64,000 bases of DNA from Plectrocnemia conspersa (lineage: Eukaryota > Arthropoda > Insecta > Trichoptera > Polycentropodidae): positions 806,001 to 870,000 of the forward strand of contig VTFK01000035.1 of NCBI GenBank assembly GCA_009617715.1. The letters run 5' to 3'. This document shows, piece after piece, positions 10,601 to 23,130 of the stretch. The notes beneath the pieces were generated by a model. The model made no database searches and was not told the origin of the DNA. It worked only from the letters and a program-made list of their open reading frames with translations. Within the stretch, counting starts at the first letter, position 1, and each line of letters starts with the position of its first letter. A program made the position numbers and the translations under genes.

Positions 10601-12162
10601 ATAAATTCTATATTGCTGTGATTTGTAATGCTATTTATTGTTATTTTAAAGAGAATGTCCAAACTGCTGTGTGCTATGTATCGATAATGGGAATCTTAAT
10701 TTACATAGTTAAAACTAGTTTTTTATAAAGCGGATATGGTAGGCCACTTTTAAAGTCAAGATTATAAAAGCGAGAATTTTGATAGCTCTGTGTGAAGAGA
10801 TTCATTCTACTTTGTTCTTTCTACAGAAATAAGGTTGCATAACGTCCGAGCTTTTTCTTAAAAAAACATCTTGTAACTTATTTTTTTTGGTGTTTAAATG
10901 TGCCACTTTCTATTGATCCCTTAAAATTTGATTTTTCAGTTAAATTATTTATTAAGGAAATATATAACAATCTTCAACGTATATAAAAATCAAATTATAC
11001 TTCTATTCATTGATCAAAAGTCTTTTGCCCAATCTTCAAGTGTCCAGTCTTGGTGTTGCGAAACCCATTATTTTTTTAAAGTATTTGCAACTTATATCGT
11101 ATTTATTTGATGCCATTTCACCAGCCAACTCTAAAGGAATTTTTGTTATTATTTTTTTTCCTAATTTCTGTCCTGGATTTGTATGTTCAATATTCACTGA
11201 GTTGATTTAACACTGTTACGTAAACAATTATTACTGATATTTGTCTAATTCAATCCTTTCTGATAAAATAAATTGTTAATGTATGTAATATTTTCTTTAT
11301 AATGATGTTCATCGTAACTTTTACGATCCTGTAAATAAAATATTTTGTAACTCGTTTCAGAGCTCTCCGCCTCCATTAAGTCCTCACGGTCGCACTAATG
11401 ACTTAGACGCGATTACAAACGTCATTAGAACTGCCGAAAAGTTTATATACATTGCTGTGATGGACTACTTTCCAATTATGCTTTACACGCGGAAGCCTTT
11501 GTAAATATTATATTATTGCATGGTGTAAACACAATTTTCTATACTATTAAACGTACAAATATGTTCAGGTTTTGGCCTCATATAGATAACGCCATCAGAG
11601 CTGCTTCTATAAATGAAGGTGTTCAAGTGAGAATGCTGATAAGCTGGTGGAACCATTCAAGATCTTCAGAAGATTATTTTTTGCGTTCTCTTACTGCTAT
11701 AAGTATGCAGCATCCGAAAGTAGACATTCAAGTGGTAATTGTGCTATTTATTTACTTCATTCCAATTTACATGATAACGTTGACGAGAGGCTGCATCCGA
11801 TTTAATATTTAGAGTTTCTCATATTGAGGATTTATACTCCCATGTTCCTTACCCTTCAATAAGCTTTGATTATATGGAAATATTTTATTTAGAAAAGATA
11901 CGTCGTTCCTGCCACCGCTGACCAGAAAAAGATTCCGTTCGGTCGAGTGAACCACAATAAATATATGGTGACGGACAAAGTCGCTTATATTGGCACGTCA
12001 AATTGGTCCGGCGATTACTTTGTGAACACGGCCGGCGTCGGATTGGTCATGGAAGAGCCGGATCACGGTTCGGGATCGAATTCCACTCAAGACGGCATCA
12101 GGAAGCAGCTGCAAGATGTTTTTGAAAGAGATTGGGAATCACCGTACACCAGGGATGTGTAA
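7642..12162 (+). CDS. PLD3: phospholipase D3-like protein, copy 1 (11 exons, 504 aa)
   Basis: This is a member of the PLD3/PLD4 family, type II membrane proteins of the endolysosomal system; mammalian relatives act as 5' exonucleases on single-stranded nucleic acid. Exons: 7642-7671, 8155-8261, 8628-8798, 8874-9045, 9712-9846, 9910-10032, 10096-10164, 10372-10503, 11361-11500, 11569-11734, 11893-12162. All junctions have GT..AG and matching phases, and no frame break is needed. Residues 1 to about 58 form a polar cytoplasmic tail, followed by one membrane segment ([18 protein letters not shown]). The first HKD motif is HTKLWIID at about residue 221 followed by [12 protein letters not shown]; the second is HNKYMVTD at about residue 436 followed by [10 protein letters not shown]. 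All catalytic His, Lys and Asp are present. The usual family length is about 490. Exon 3 is nine bases longer than in copy 2 because of a small internal duplication. The C-terminus is SPYTRDV. Confidence 0.93.
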
Positions 12163-12300
12163 ATCTCTTTATTTTCTGGCCATGTTGGGGATTAAAATTT
12201 GGCTGCAGGCCACATTAAAAAATTTACAAATTACTCAATTAAAATAAGGTTTTTTTACAATAATAAAAATAATATTTTTTAACCAAATCGTGTATTTATT
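12163..12300 (+). other. 3' flank of PLD copy 1 with hAT-like scrap and polyA signal
   Basis: Similarity to the flank of copy 2 is lost just after the stop codon. The phrase TTTGGCTGCAGGCCACATTAAA resembles internal sequence of Charlie-type hAT elements, which suggests an insertion or a breakpoint at the end of the duplicated unit. AATAAA near 12262 could serve as the polyadenylation signal. Confidence 0.35.
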
Positions 12301-12763
12301 GTATGAATAGAATCGAAAGAAAAAACTAAAATTCACATAATACATAATATCTGATATTTATCAAAGTGTACAATTCTCATATAACAAAAAACATAAAAAT
12401 GAATAAAAATTTATACAAAATGCATATTAATCGTTTTAACAAAACGTACAATTCTAAATAAAATTAAAAATGATATTTACATATATAGATGTACTTGAAA
12501 TGAAATTTATAAAAAAACACTTATTAATTTTTCATTAAACCAAAAAATTACCAGAATTAAATTTTGAAGACATCATTTTTTTCAGAAGGTATATGTTTTA
12601 TGTTGTGTTTTTACAATTATAAATTCGAGCTATTTTATTAATAATCATGAGAAAAACGTCACATTAAATCATTTAATAATTGGTCAGAGGTTCCTTAATG
12701 AAAAAATAAAATAAAACTATCGGTGCAGGATATGGATGGATTTTGAAGGGACATCATTTGGGA

Positions 12764-12776
12764 GGGGGGGGGGGGG
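12764..12776 (+). repeat. run of 13 G
   Basis: An uninterrupted guanine tract in a very AT-rich region. Its length is likely to vary between reads. Confidence 0.9.
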
Positions 12777-13110
12777 CAGATGGTGGCATTATTTCAAACA
12801 ATTCACAAACTTACTCACTCCTTGTTTATACTTAGAAAACATAAACAGTACCTAATACAATTCTCGCGTATTACTTATTATAAAATATGCCTTCAACATT
12901 TATTTTTGAAGATTAATAGTTAAATATTGCCTCATTTTATTTATTTATTGTATTTTAATGGTATATTTCTATTTGATTGTAAAACATACCTTTATGCGAG
13001 TAATAGATATTATTAACACTGTCAGATAGCAATGATACATTTTTGACGATTTCTTTCAAAACATGTTCATTAAATTTTTTCTTAAATAATGGTATCTTAT
13101 TTATTTTTAG

Positions 13111-13269
13111 GGTATCAAAGATCAAGCACTGAATAGGAATTTGAGATACGATGAAATATTAGTCGTTCCAATAATTGATAACAGGCCTTTTGAAAAAGAT
13201 TTGAAATCGAGCTTAGATGCGCCGCTTAAAGTATACCCAGGAACTTCTAGTCTTAGTCAGAATACATAG
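13111..13269 (+). CDS. orphan 3' coding exon, unknown gene
   Basis: After a good acceptor (TTATTTTTAG) an open frame begins GIKDQALNRNLRYDEILVV and ends, after KVYPGTSSLSQNT, with TAG. Its codon use looks like coding sequence, and the frame is closed by a stop just before AT-rich sequence, as expected for a terminal exon. I do not recognise the protein. No matching upstream exon is evident between here and the PLD gene. The start phase is compatible with the phase-0 donors of PLD copy 1 (for instance after exon 10), so an alternative PLD terminus is conceivable. A remnant of a separate gene is equally possible. Confidence 0.4.
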   Translation, partial: GIKDQALNRNLRYDEILVVPIIDNRPFEKDLKSSLDAPLKVYPGTSSLSQNT

Positions 13270-14169
13270 TTTACGTTTGGGGCAACATTTGGCAAAAACT
13301 CAGTCAAGTGTCCAATATAAAAATTTGATAATTTTTGTACCTATTTAAAAAAATGTTCTATGATTTCTGTACTGAATGTTACGAATACTAATTCGAAATG
13401 GCCGTCAAGATGAGGAATATGAATATGGATCCTGCTCAGGAATGTTGAATATTTGTTAGATTTAATTTTTGTGTTCAATTATCTCACTTTGTTATTTATT
13501 CGCAATAAAAATGTTAATGTTAAAAGCAAATAATTTTCTTATTTGACCTTTTCATTATGAAAAGATGTGTCCATAGGTGTGTACTTTTTAAATGTAGCGT
13601 AGTTTCTTTAACCCCTATATGTCACGATTTTACTACTATAGATAATGTCTATGATGACTATCCACCAGTGGTGGCGCAGATTGTTTTTTAAGGTAATATT
13701 TAGTCTATACTACTATGTAAATTGAATGGTATTTTTATGATATTACATAAACAAAGAAATTTCATTAAAACTTATTAAGAATTCGCTCAAGAAAAAGTAA
13801 TCTAAAAACAATGGATAATCTAATCATATTTTCTTAGCAAAAACAATACATGTCCGAGGGTTAAGAGAGAGATCAGGTAATTTTAAAATTCACCCTCTAC
13901 TGTTTATAATATTATTACAATTGAATATAAGTATATGTAGAAATATACGTAAATTCAGTTGAGGGTGTATCGATGGCTCAAGGAAATCAATAAATATTTT
14001 TATATTGTAAATAAAACCATTTTTGTAGCTTGTATACATAAACGATATTTACAATTCGCCACAATATTTACAATTTCGTTATAAATATAGTATTTTCCTG
14101 CCCTTGTTTCTGAATGAAACTAGGAAGATATTGCACAAGTTATTATGTATATCAATATACATATGTAAA

Positions 14170-14425
14170 TCAGGTGCCAGTATTGGGCGACAGTGTCAAG
14201 TTTAGGTAAATCTAAAGATAGTCATAGAAGAGTCCTTCAGAACTGATGTTGATGCTTCTCAAAATTTTGAGTATGTCGGGGTGATGTCTCTCTTTTGTAG
14301 TGAGCATATGATTTTGACGAATAGGAAAAATGCCGTTCCCTCTAATAAAGTACGAATATTTCTTCCGGGTGGCCACCTCTAAACGAAGCCATTGTACTTG
14401 TTTGCGTATAGCCATAGAATATTTC
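14170..14425. repeat. unclassified repeat shared with PLD introns
   Basis: AGGTGCCAGTATTGGGCGACAG at the left resembles sequence in PLD intron 4 of both copies (about 9342 and 33804). CTCTAATAAAG...ATCTTCCGGGTG-like sequence at the right (14340-14400) resembles 35241-35275 in intron 8 of copy 2. It is probably a short interspersed repeat. No coding function is supported for the overlapping short frames. Confidence 0.35.
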
Positions 14426-14887
14426 AAATAATAATACATATTTCTTGAGCGAAGTAATACTTATTTTTAAGACACGTGGAAAATGGTACAAAAAGGTTAT
14501 TTCTCTGACACTGTTGTTGAAAAGTCTGAAACTTTTCATTTCTTATTATGATTATCGTGTTTCTTAGTTTCTATTATAATATTAACAATAGAAACAGTTA
14601 TATTTTTAATTGACGCTGTCTAATTACTCTAAGAGAGTGAACATCACAGTTTCCACTTTTTATCCAAAACACACGCACGCTGGACTAACACGATCATACT
14701 GTAGCAGTTGATAACCAGTTACTGTGATATTACATATATATTATTTTTAAATATTTATTTTATAGCCAGATGTGATACAGACGAAAACCTTGAAATGAGC
14801 ATTGCCGCTTCTATTTATATTAATGTATTATGTATTACTATAAAAATAAAATATAATATTATGCTCCCCGTCACTGTTTTGAGGGTG

Positions 14888-15140
14888 TAGTGGGCGCCGC
14901 CATTGGGGTATCGTTCGACCAGGGGTGTGGAGCGTCGGACGCCCTTATGGAGAACAACTTTTGAGAACACTGTCGACCTTCAGTTGGTCAAGAAGGAATG
15001 GGAAAACGCGAAAGGCCCTGATCGATGGAGTTCCCACACTTTAAGGAGCGCTATAACAATTTTCATATACCTTTACTCAACAAGTACTCTGGCACGCGCG
15101 CGCACGTGCCAACGTGAAACGTCCGTTGTTAAAAACAGCT
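14888..15140 (+). other. GC-richer patch, possible decayed coding or mobile sequence
   Basis: This patch has a higher CG content than its surroundings and protein-like stretches in more than one frame (for example GVSFDQGCGASDALMENNF and ERYNNFHIPLLNKY), as expected for a frame-shifted relic. I cannot name the family. The 79-residue open frame in it is not convincing as a gene. Confidence 0.3.
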
Positions 15141-15359
15141 GAAAAATGTGATCGATCTCAGGTATTGTAAATATTAATGTTTACTAGTTTAGTTTCTGTA
15201 TTGAAGTTATCTATAAAAAAATCGTTTCATTTTGAACGAGGCTAATATAATACAAATATATTAATATTTATTTCAATAATTTATTTAGCTAATATAGTTA
15301 TTTATACACTAAACAAAATATATAACATAAACAAAATATATTTTTTTAAAAATATTAAA

Positions 15360-16260
15360 ATGTATTTCTAAATGCATTAAAGTGTTTCTTTATTCTATTT
15401 AGGAAATCCGCTACATTTTTATTTTTGCGGAATTTTCTAGGAATATTATTATACAAATTCACAGCTTCGTAGAATATTCCCCTGGCCGTACTCGTTTTCT
15501 TATACCTATATATCCTTAAATTATTTCTAGTATTAAATCTATGTACATCTTAATTTTTATTAAATACTTGATAAAATACTTTAGTCACATATTATTTTTT
15601 AACTTATATATAAATATTAAAAAAAATATCTTTAATATTTCTTAAATGTCCAACCATTCCAATCTGTTAATAATTCTTTTACAACTATTATACCTATTTA
15701 TATTTAAAACTACTCTCATTGCCTTAATTTGTAATTTTGGCAACATCGTCTTATCTATTTTATTGGGCATATATAATATTGTTGCACAGTAATTTAAGTG
15801 GGGCATATTTTTTGTATTTATAATTACCATATTTCTCATCATAGATAATATCCTTAATTTTCTACAATTTTTTTGATTATTGAATTTCATTGTTCCTTAA
15901 TTTTTTTATCTACAATTATTCCTAAATATTTCTACAATAAAGTTATCCATACATATTTGTATATTATTATCTTATATATGTATATATATTTGTATTGGAT
16001 AAACATACATTTAGTTTAAGTACATTATTTTTTAACCATCTTTCTATTATACAATATAATTCGTTTTTTAAGTTATCTACAACTTCTTTAACATTATCAC
16101 ATTTGCAATAAATTAAATAAATGTATTTTACATTTTTCTATATTATTATTTATATCATTAATATACATATGTTATAAACAACAATGGTCATATTTTGGAC
16201 CCCTGTGGTACACCGTGAGATTTTATTTTCTCTTTTGAATAAACATAACTTTTTACTTTT
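15360..16260 (-). mobile_element. LINE (non-LTR retrotransposon) reverse transcriptase, degenerate 3' half
   Basis: Read on the minus strand, the sequence gives KSHGVPQGSK, then PLLF...YINDINNNI, then DNVKEVVDNLKNELYCIERW and NNVLKLNV. These are followed by an open stretch (15890-15642) with YCATILYM, DKTMLPKLQIKAMRVVLNIN and INRLEWLDI, and finally NTRNNLRIYRYKKTRTARG...NLYNNIPRKFR. The order and motifs are those of the RT palm and the C-terminal domain of Jockey/CR1-type LINEs. The FADD catalytic box is missing or mutated, and stops and frameshifts are frequent, so the element is dead. Its 5' part is not found in the window. Confidence 0.75.
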
Positions 16261-19200
16261 TTTTCTTCTAAAAATACTCATATCGTAAACGAGATGAGTA
16301 TGATTAAGTCAACTACCAATATAGCCGTTCATATAATTATTTTAAAAATTATATGTAAATTTTAAAATTATGACATTTTAATCCCATAGTATAGTTTTTT
16401 TGTCAATATCAAAATAAAATATGTTTGTTAGTTAGTGACTTCTTGCTATAAACAGGTATGTCTATGATACACACAATAACAATAATGTTGATTCTTATTT
16501 TAATAGGAAAATTATTTTTAAATGTAATCGCCAGAAAAAACCTTAATATTATGTAAAACTGTTTTCTTTTGTAAAATCAAAGTTGTGGAAAATTAGTTTT
16601 TTGCTTTATCCCTTGATGGATTTTAATGATTCTTAGCATAAATGTATAGTACATGTGTATGTGTATTTATATAAAATTATATGTATATCGAATTAGTTAA
16701 CTAATTGCGGAAATTTTGGTATACACACTTAGTTATGCAAAGACTTGAATACGATGATTAATAAATCATTACACGATTAATACATGTGTGTGTTATGATA
16801 TAAGTGCATATGTAGTGCAATTATTTCAGTAAATCATAAATTGATTTGATAAATCATGATTGATCTTTTAATATTAAAAGTTCATTTATTCATTGTTATT
16901 TTTTTGTAGAAAAATGATGGGCGTTAGTTAAATGCGTTACAACGAAGTTAATACAACCATTAACTATTAAGTCAGTAGTGGGACACGACTCACGAGTTTT
17001 TGTAAAACTGTTTTACGAAAAACGCCCCTCATTCCACCATGAAGCGATCAATTGTTACTAAATTCCCAAGGAGCAAATTCCCGCGCGCCCTCCTTCGCTC
17101 CGTTCCTATTTAGAATCGATTTAAAAAGTGCAAAAACTTATGGCCTCTAAAATAATATACTGTATTAAATATATTTTTTATATTTATCAAAATTTCTCTA
17201 TAGTTATCGGAAGAATCGAGATGTAAAAATGAGAATTTTTATTTTTCAAGAAACCATTGCCATCCTCAAGACAAAAAATTGTTTTTGTATTATTGTAAAA
17301 CTATTAAATAATATACTCATCCAACCACATTTTAAAATGTCACTCATACGTTTCTTCATTTGGTATTTAAATCTATTACAAATTATTAAATCTTGAAAAT
17401 TTAATGATATTTTCAACACAATTTATAATATTGAAACATATAACCTTTTAACGGGATTGGTGGACAGCAGGTGCGACTTTTGCAACCAGTTACACGCCGG
17501 AAGAGTTAAGACAGTTTATTGTACAAAATATATATGTTTACCAAAATGTATACATAAAAATGTAGATGTTCGTATCTGGCGGCAAAGTGGAAATAGCGAG
17601 TCGTTATGGTCGTCCATTATTTGGTTAGTGATAAGTGATTTGTGCCTAGATAATAAAGTATTACTAAATAATCACCATATATATTTATAATTATGAATTA
17701 ATTTAATCCTAGATGTTGAGATTTTAAATATATTCCATAATTATGACTAAATAGTTATTGACTGTCGATCGACCGAAATATTTTTAATGGAGAATAGAAC
17801 GAGACCATGCTATGCAATTTTGTCACTGTCTATGCGCGCATACAAACGCATTTCTTATTCAGATTCGATGACGTCAAGCATGCGCGTCTTTTCAAACGTC
17901 TGGATATTTTTTCTCAAGTTATTTAAAATTATATCCTTAAATTAAATATATTATAAATATCTCTATATAATTTAATAAAACAATTTTTATAAATAATAAA
18001 CTTTTATAATCGAAAAGGATTAATATTTATAGATTTCTTGTATCAATTAAATTCCATTCAATCATGAAAATAAATTTCAATAAAAAAAAACTTTTTTTTA
18101 AATCTTGTAATGAATAAATATATTTTTTTATATATTTTTAAAATTAAAATAAAACTTTTTGTGTATAAATATATAATTTAACTTCTAAACTTAACTCTGC
18201 CAAAACGAAATTTATTTTATATAATATACACAGAGAAATATATAATATAAAAGAAATAGTTTATTCTTATCTTTATTTATAAAGATAATTAAATTATTTA
18301 TAAAAATATATTCATTTAAAATGGTTTGGAATTAGGGCAACACTTTGGACTACAAATGGTTAAAAGTAGTCAATGAGAATCTGTAGAATGATTTTTAAGA
18401 TAATATTTTCGAGTCCACGAGTCAATAGAATCGACTTGCGTTAATTTTTAAGACTGCAGTAGCTTCAGCTTTGTCCTCAACAGTATAATTTTTATTGAGC
18501 TTTGGATAGATTATGATAAAAAATCGTATTAATGGTTAAGAATATATGTTAAATATTTTAAGCTATTATCACATGTTTATGGTTTCAATAAAATTAATAT
18601 TAATATATATGAATAGGGTTGAATTATTTTACTGCGTCATATGTATCTTAATTGACGTCAAATAGTAGTTATATACATTTTCATAGTAAAATATGATAAA
18701 TGAAAAGAACATATCGTTTAAAATACGTGAAAATTTGTAGAGATTAAAATAAAAAATTATTTACGCTTCATATAAATTTTGTTCATAGAGTGATGGCAGC
18801 TGAAATAAATAAAATTATTTGCTACCCTTTAAAAAAATAATCTAATGTATTTATTCACTATTTATTTTTGACTCATTCGTATATCAATACATTTATTTAA
18901 TCTCAAAACACACATCAATTTATCGAAAGCTTTTACCATAACGAACTAAATGTTACTCATGTATTTGAGACATAATTACATAATCAATATAGTCTCATTT
19001 TTGTTTTAATATGGACACGATATTTGTTCTATTCGCACGCTTTATTTGGGACCAGAAATGCAACAGTTTTCCATTTATGTGGTAATTTTTATAACTAATA
19101 TTATGTGAAATAATGTATTTAATATTAAAAAGAATGTTTTTTTATAAACTGCGCATCAAAAAACATACAAATCGATACCCATTTAATTATGCCATTATAA

Positions 19201-20690
19201 ACAGTAAAATAATTGAATTAGCGTGCTGCTCGATGATTATTCACCATATTCGTGATTTCCAATCAGAACACAGGGGTAGTTCATGGTGGGGAAGTAAAAT
19301 TGCTGCAATTAAAGTTTATTGGTTTTTATTTCTCAGTTTTTTGGTAACCTTAAAAACGTAACCATTTCTAATTATAAAAAAAATAATTCACTGAAAATAA
19401 ATATTTAACTATTCTACGTTAAAAAATACAGAAACAACATAAATAATACTAACAAGGAAAGGGTGGAGATATTAACTAGTATATATGTTAAAAATCATAA
19501 CAAAACAAGAATGGGTAAATTGTATAAATTCAGCATATTTGATTTAAAGCTTTCATTGTTGTTTTATATTGTGTTAATTAAATTGCAAAATAAAACAGAT
19601 AATAGTATATATTGAAACACGTGCTGCACATACAAGAACACCATGAAACGATTCTGCTTTCGCTCTAGTTCCGAGTAATTCCAGGTCATTGTTGGTTAAA
19701 TGTAGGTGAACCGATGACGTCAAAGACCTAAATCGCTTTCCTACGAATGCAAATAATGAGGTATTCATTGATTTCCCTGTCGCGTCAGTTTGCAACCCCT
19801 AGCAAAATTTTCATGCAATAATCTATCAATTGCGTGTCACGAAATTTCCACGAAAATCATTTTATCGCATTATAAACTATAACTAGGAAATTAATGTAAA
19901 ATTCCCCCTCATTTTTTTGACGTGTAGGTATATGAATAGATTTGTGAGTATTTTTAGTATCTTATCTGAGATACTAAAAATACTAATGTTCGGTTTATAT
20001 TATTTTGTGCATATGATAGTTTTTCGGTCAACATCAATATATAATACATATATTGCATATACTTTCATTTCAGCTATTGATTTTTTCGTAGTACACCTTC
20101 GTGAAAATAACTCATTATGATAGCGATCTTTTCAAAGAGGGAGAACGGGTAATGGTATTTTTTTTATTTTAGTGGCAATTAAGGTGTTGTGTAATATTTT
20201 ATTAGTGAAATATACAGGATACACTTAAACGATCATGAAAGATATTTATGATGTTATGTGCGGTGTGTAAATTGGTATAAAAATAAACTTAATTAAGACA
20301 CAAAAAAATAATTTTAAGTATTAGAATTTTTTTTTATTTATACACTACTAATCTATGTTTAGAATTCATTTATAGCGTATACTATTATATGATACACATA
20401 TGAAAGTAAAGCTCTTGTTATATTCTCTCGAGCCGTTTGCCGTTTATCCTTGGCAATAATAATGTATGAATATCCAAGGTCCGAAATTATTTTAGATCGC
20501 AAAAACACGAATCCTTGAAACAAAATGAAGGTCGTTGATTAAATATTAATTGCTACAGGCAAAAGTTTAGACTGTTAATTTCTATGTTTAAATTCTAAGC
20601 ATAAAGCAAATATTTTTGTACTAGTAAGTGGAAATGTAAACTTAAATTACACAATAAAAAGAAAGGATATTTTTAATAGAACATACAACA
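16261..20690. other. AT-rich non-coding region
   Basis: No gene is recognised over about 4.4 kb. Patches with more CG at about 17020-17110, 17760-17890 and 19610-19800 look like scraps of mobile elements. The last ends in CAGTTTGCAACCCCTAG, which resembles a hAT-type terminus. The open frames at 17457, 19113, 19574 and 19917 have no protein family resemblance. Confidence 0.4.
19947..19984. other. perfect 16-base inverted repeat with 6-base loop
   Basis: AGTATTTTTAGTATCT is followed by TATCTG and then by its exact complement AGATACTAAAAATACT. The pairing does not extend beyond this, so it is a short hairpin and not a microRNA-length precursor. Confidence 0.85.
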
Positions 20691-20699
20691 ATAAAGGGT

Positions 20700-21079
20700 C
20701 AGTGCCAAATATCCCAGGAAAGCAGGTACGGCACACCGGAATTAATTATTCCAGAAGATAACAACGTTGTCAAATGTTATGCTGTTACACACTCCAGAGT
20801 CTGATAAGATATGTATTAGACCAAAAAAACAGACTCGCGAACCAAAAGGGACGTTGCACTTTAGCATACATAATCACCTTAATTAAGACTTTACATCCAG
20901 AACTCCACATAACTATTCTAAGCTCATACCATGTACCAAATAGTGCTACGCTGAATCGCATAAGACGATCATTAGAAGCCAGAGAAAATCAACCGCTTTC
21001 ACTTCAACCATCCGATATGGGCCAGCCGAGCAGTAACCCTAAATCTCCAAGATCTTCGAATAACGAAGCAGATATATAA
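20700..21079 (+). pseudogene. coding-like stretch of unknown origin
   Basis: The open frame 20774-21079 ends RRSLEARENQPLSLQPSDM...SSNNEADI, which looks like coding sequence at its end. Just upstream, another frame reads YGTPELIIPEDNNVVKCYAV before a stop. Two protein-like pieces in different frames suggest a decayed gene or mobile element. I cannot assign a family. It lies about 430 bases before the next orphan exon, on the same strand. Confidence 0.3.
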
Positions 21080-21513
21080 ATATCAATATTGAAAAACCTC
21101 AAAATAATTAATTAATTTTTTGTTTATAATATTAAACTCGTAAAATGTCAAACTCAACTCATGGAGATTTAAAGCAACTGCTTGGCTGAACCAGATCTTA
21201 TGTTCGAAGTGGAAGCGACTGTTTTTCTTACTTAGATGGTTTCGTCACTAGCGGTGGTGAGCTCGGGGTCAAAGTCTCGTGTATTTTCAAGTCAAATGTG
21301 ATTTAGTTAGTAAAAAATATGAACATCAAATGAAAAGTATTCTTCTTAATACGTTTTTAATGTGTAATACTGTTAATGTTGCATAAATGGTTTTTAACTG
21401 TTCATATCATATGTTAGCCAAGCTTTAAACTATTTATAAATATGTTTTAAATTTTTTGTAATCATAGATCTGCGTGTTTACATATGATTTTTAATTAAAA
21501 TATTTTTTGCAGT

Positions 21514-21801
21514 TATCGACGTTGAGAGCTAAGATGCCGGCATTCTGGGACAACTTGAGCTTCTCGCGTCCCGGACAACAAACACACCACAACCTCCAGG
21601 ATGGCCTCTTCCAGATAGCTTCTCAGACTTGTAGTATATTAGTGAAAGTGAACAACACCAATAACATTTGTTACGGAAACAATTCGAATAACGTTCACTA
21701 TGACTTCACCAATTCCAACGGAAGTGCTTCCACTCATACCAAAGTTCTAATTCCAGCTTTGAAGAAGCAGTCTTATATATCGGGCTATAGGCAGAGGCTG
21801 T
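21514..21801 (+). CDS. orphan internal coding exon, unknown gene
   Basis: An acceptor (TTTTTTGCAG) is followed by an open frame of 96 codons starting LSTLRAKMPAFWDNLSFSRP, with KVNNTNNICYGNNSNNV in the middle and ALKKQSYISGYRQRLS at the end, and then a donor (GTGAGAA). The base composition is clearly richer in GC than the flanks, and codon use looks real. I see no domain I can name. Candidate partner exons are not evident nearby, so this may be one exon of a gene with large introns, or a remnant captured by a mobile element. Confidence 0.5.
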
Positions 21802-22899
21802 CGGTGAGAAACAATTTTTTATTAGTACCCAAAATCATTTATAATATTTTTATATATTCTATGAAGACTCCATGACGAAAACATTAATATATTCTAACAA
21901 GTGTAAAACGCCCCGGGCGGCACTTGCTTGGGGGCGGCATATTCGCGATGGGAACGGCTAGTATGGTTCTTAACCATGAATGCACTAATATATATATATC
22001 CAGGAATAGCTTGAGCTTAACAATAAGCAATTAGTTATTTTATGAAATGCTGATTTTATGACCCTGCAAAAAATGTATGGCGGCACGTACCTTAGTTACG
22101 TCACTGTATGGCTCCCAACATTTTTTACCCTAGAGCACATTCTAAATTATATGTAGGGCGACAGGCACCACCTATTTTTTTAAAGCAAATTTATTGCTGG
22201 ACATATGTAATAAATAATTAATACACAAAAAATACTTTTAAAATATATATTTTTTTGTTTATTTTCTGTAAAATGAATAACGTCATGGTTACCTCATACA
22301 TACAAAATAAACATTATATAAAATTATAAGATCATCTTAAAGTTAGTGTGATCTTTCGCATAGCAGTGCTTCAAAATTAGGAGAGTATGATATCGGATAG
22401 TCGAGATCTATATTTTGATTTTATTGAATACATGTTTGAAAACAATCATTCAAAAAGGTATGTGTAACCGAAAAATCATTTTATCCTATATGCTCTTTTT
22501 AAGAATGGAAACTGTTTTTGTTTCCTGTATTCCACAAGTCCTCATATGATATATGGAATTTTAGCATAATATTATTCTGAAGATCCAAAATTTCTAAATT
22601 CAGTTCTTTTACTTTCACTTGAACAAACTCTGCAAGGTATGCAGCTATTTCTATTATATTTATTTGGCAAGTAAAAGAATTATTAAAAAATTATACCATT
22701 GGCTCGATAATAATAAACTGCTAAAATCTTTTTTCAAGCTGTCCTTGAAGCACTTGAAAGTGCTTAACAAATAATGATACGTTGAATTCACTGTTACCTG
22801 CCATTTCCTGTATATTTGTGAAATGCATTTTGGGGAGCGTGTCATGAACAATTATTTACTAATTTCCAATATATTCAGTCAATAATATTCAAGATGCGA

Positions 22900-23130
22900 A
22901 TGCAATAAAATTATATTATATCTCAGCACTCTATCATCATCATACAGTTAAATCTTTCCTAAAACTTTACATAGGGTTAAATCAGTTATGTTTAGCTAAA
23001 TAATAAAGGTCCTAAAATATAGCTCTGTGGAACTTTGTACACCATTTATTACAACTACTTGTCTATTATTTAAATAACTTTTTAATAAATTTAGCGTTGG
23101 TTCTACTATTCCAATTAAGATTTACTTTGA
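22900..23130 (-). mobile_element. LINE reverse transcriptase fragment
   Basis: The minus strand reads LLKSYLNNRQVVVINGV followed shortly by VPQSYILGPLLF. These match the conserved SYL(S/N)NR...GVPQGSILGPLLF segment of Jockey/CR1-type LINE reverse transcriptases. The Gly of the PQG motif is lost and stops follow at once, so it is a dead fragment. Flanking sequence at 22.6-22.9 kb may belong to it but is not clear. Confidence 0.65.

Noticed and set aside
11516..11812. 98-codon ORF taken alone as a gene (also 36176-36592)
   Set aside because: Both start and end in introns; only the middle part is PLD exon 10.
14212..14539. Two minus-strand ORFs of 65-75 codons
   Set aside because: They overlap in different frames in a short repeat related to PLD intron sequence and resemble no protein.
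19947..19984. microRNA precursor
   Set aside because: The perfect stem is only 16 bases with no extension, too short for a pre-miRNA.
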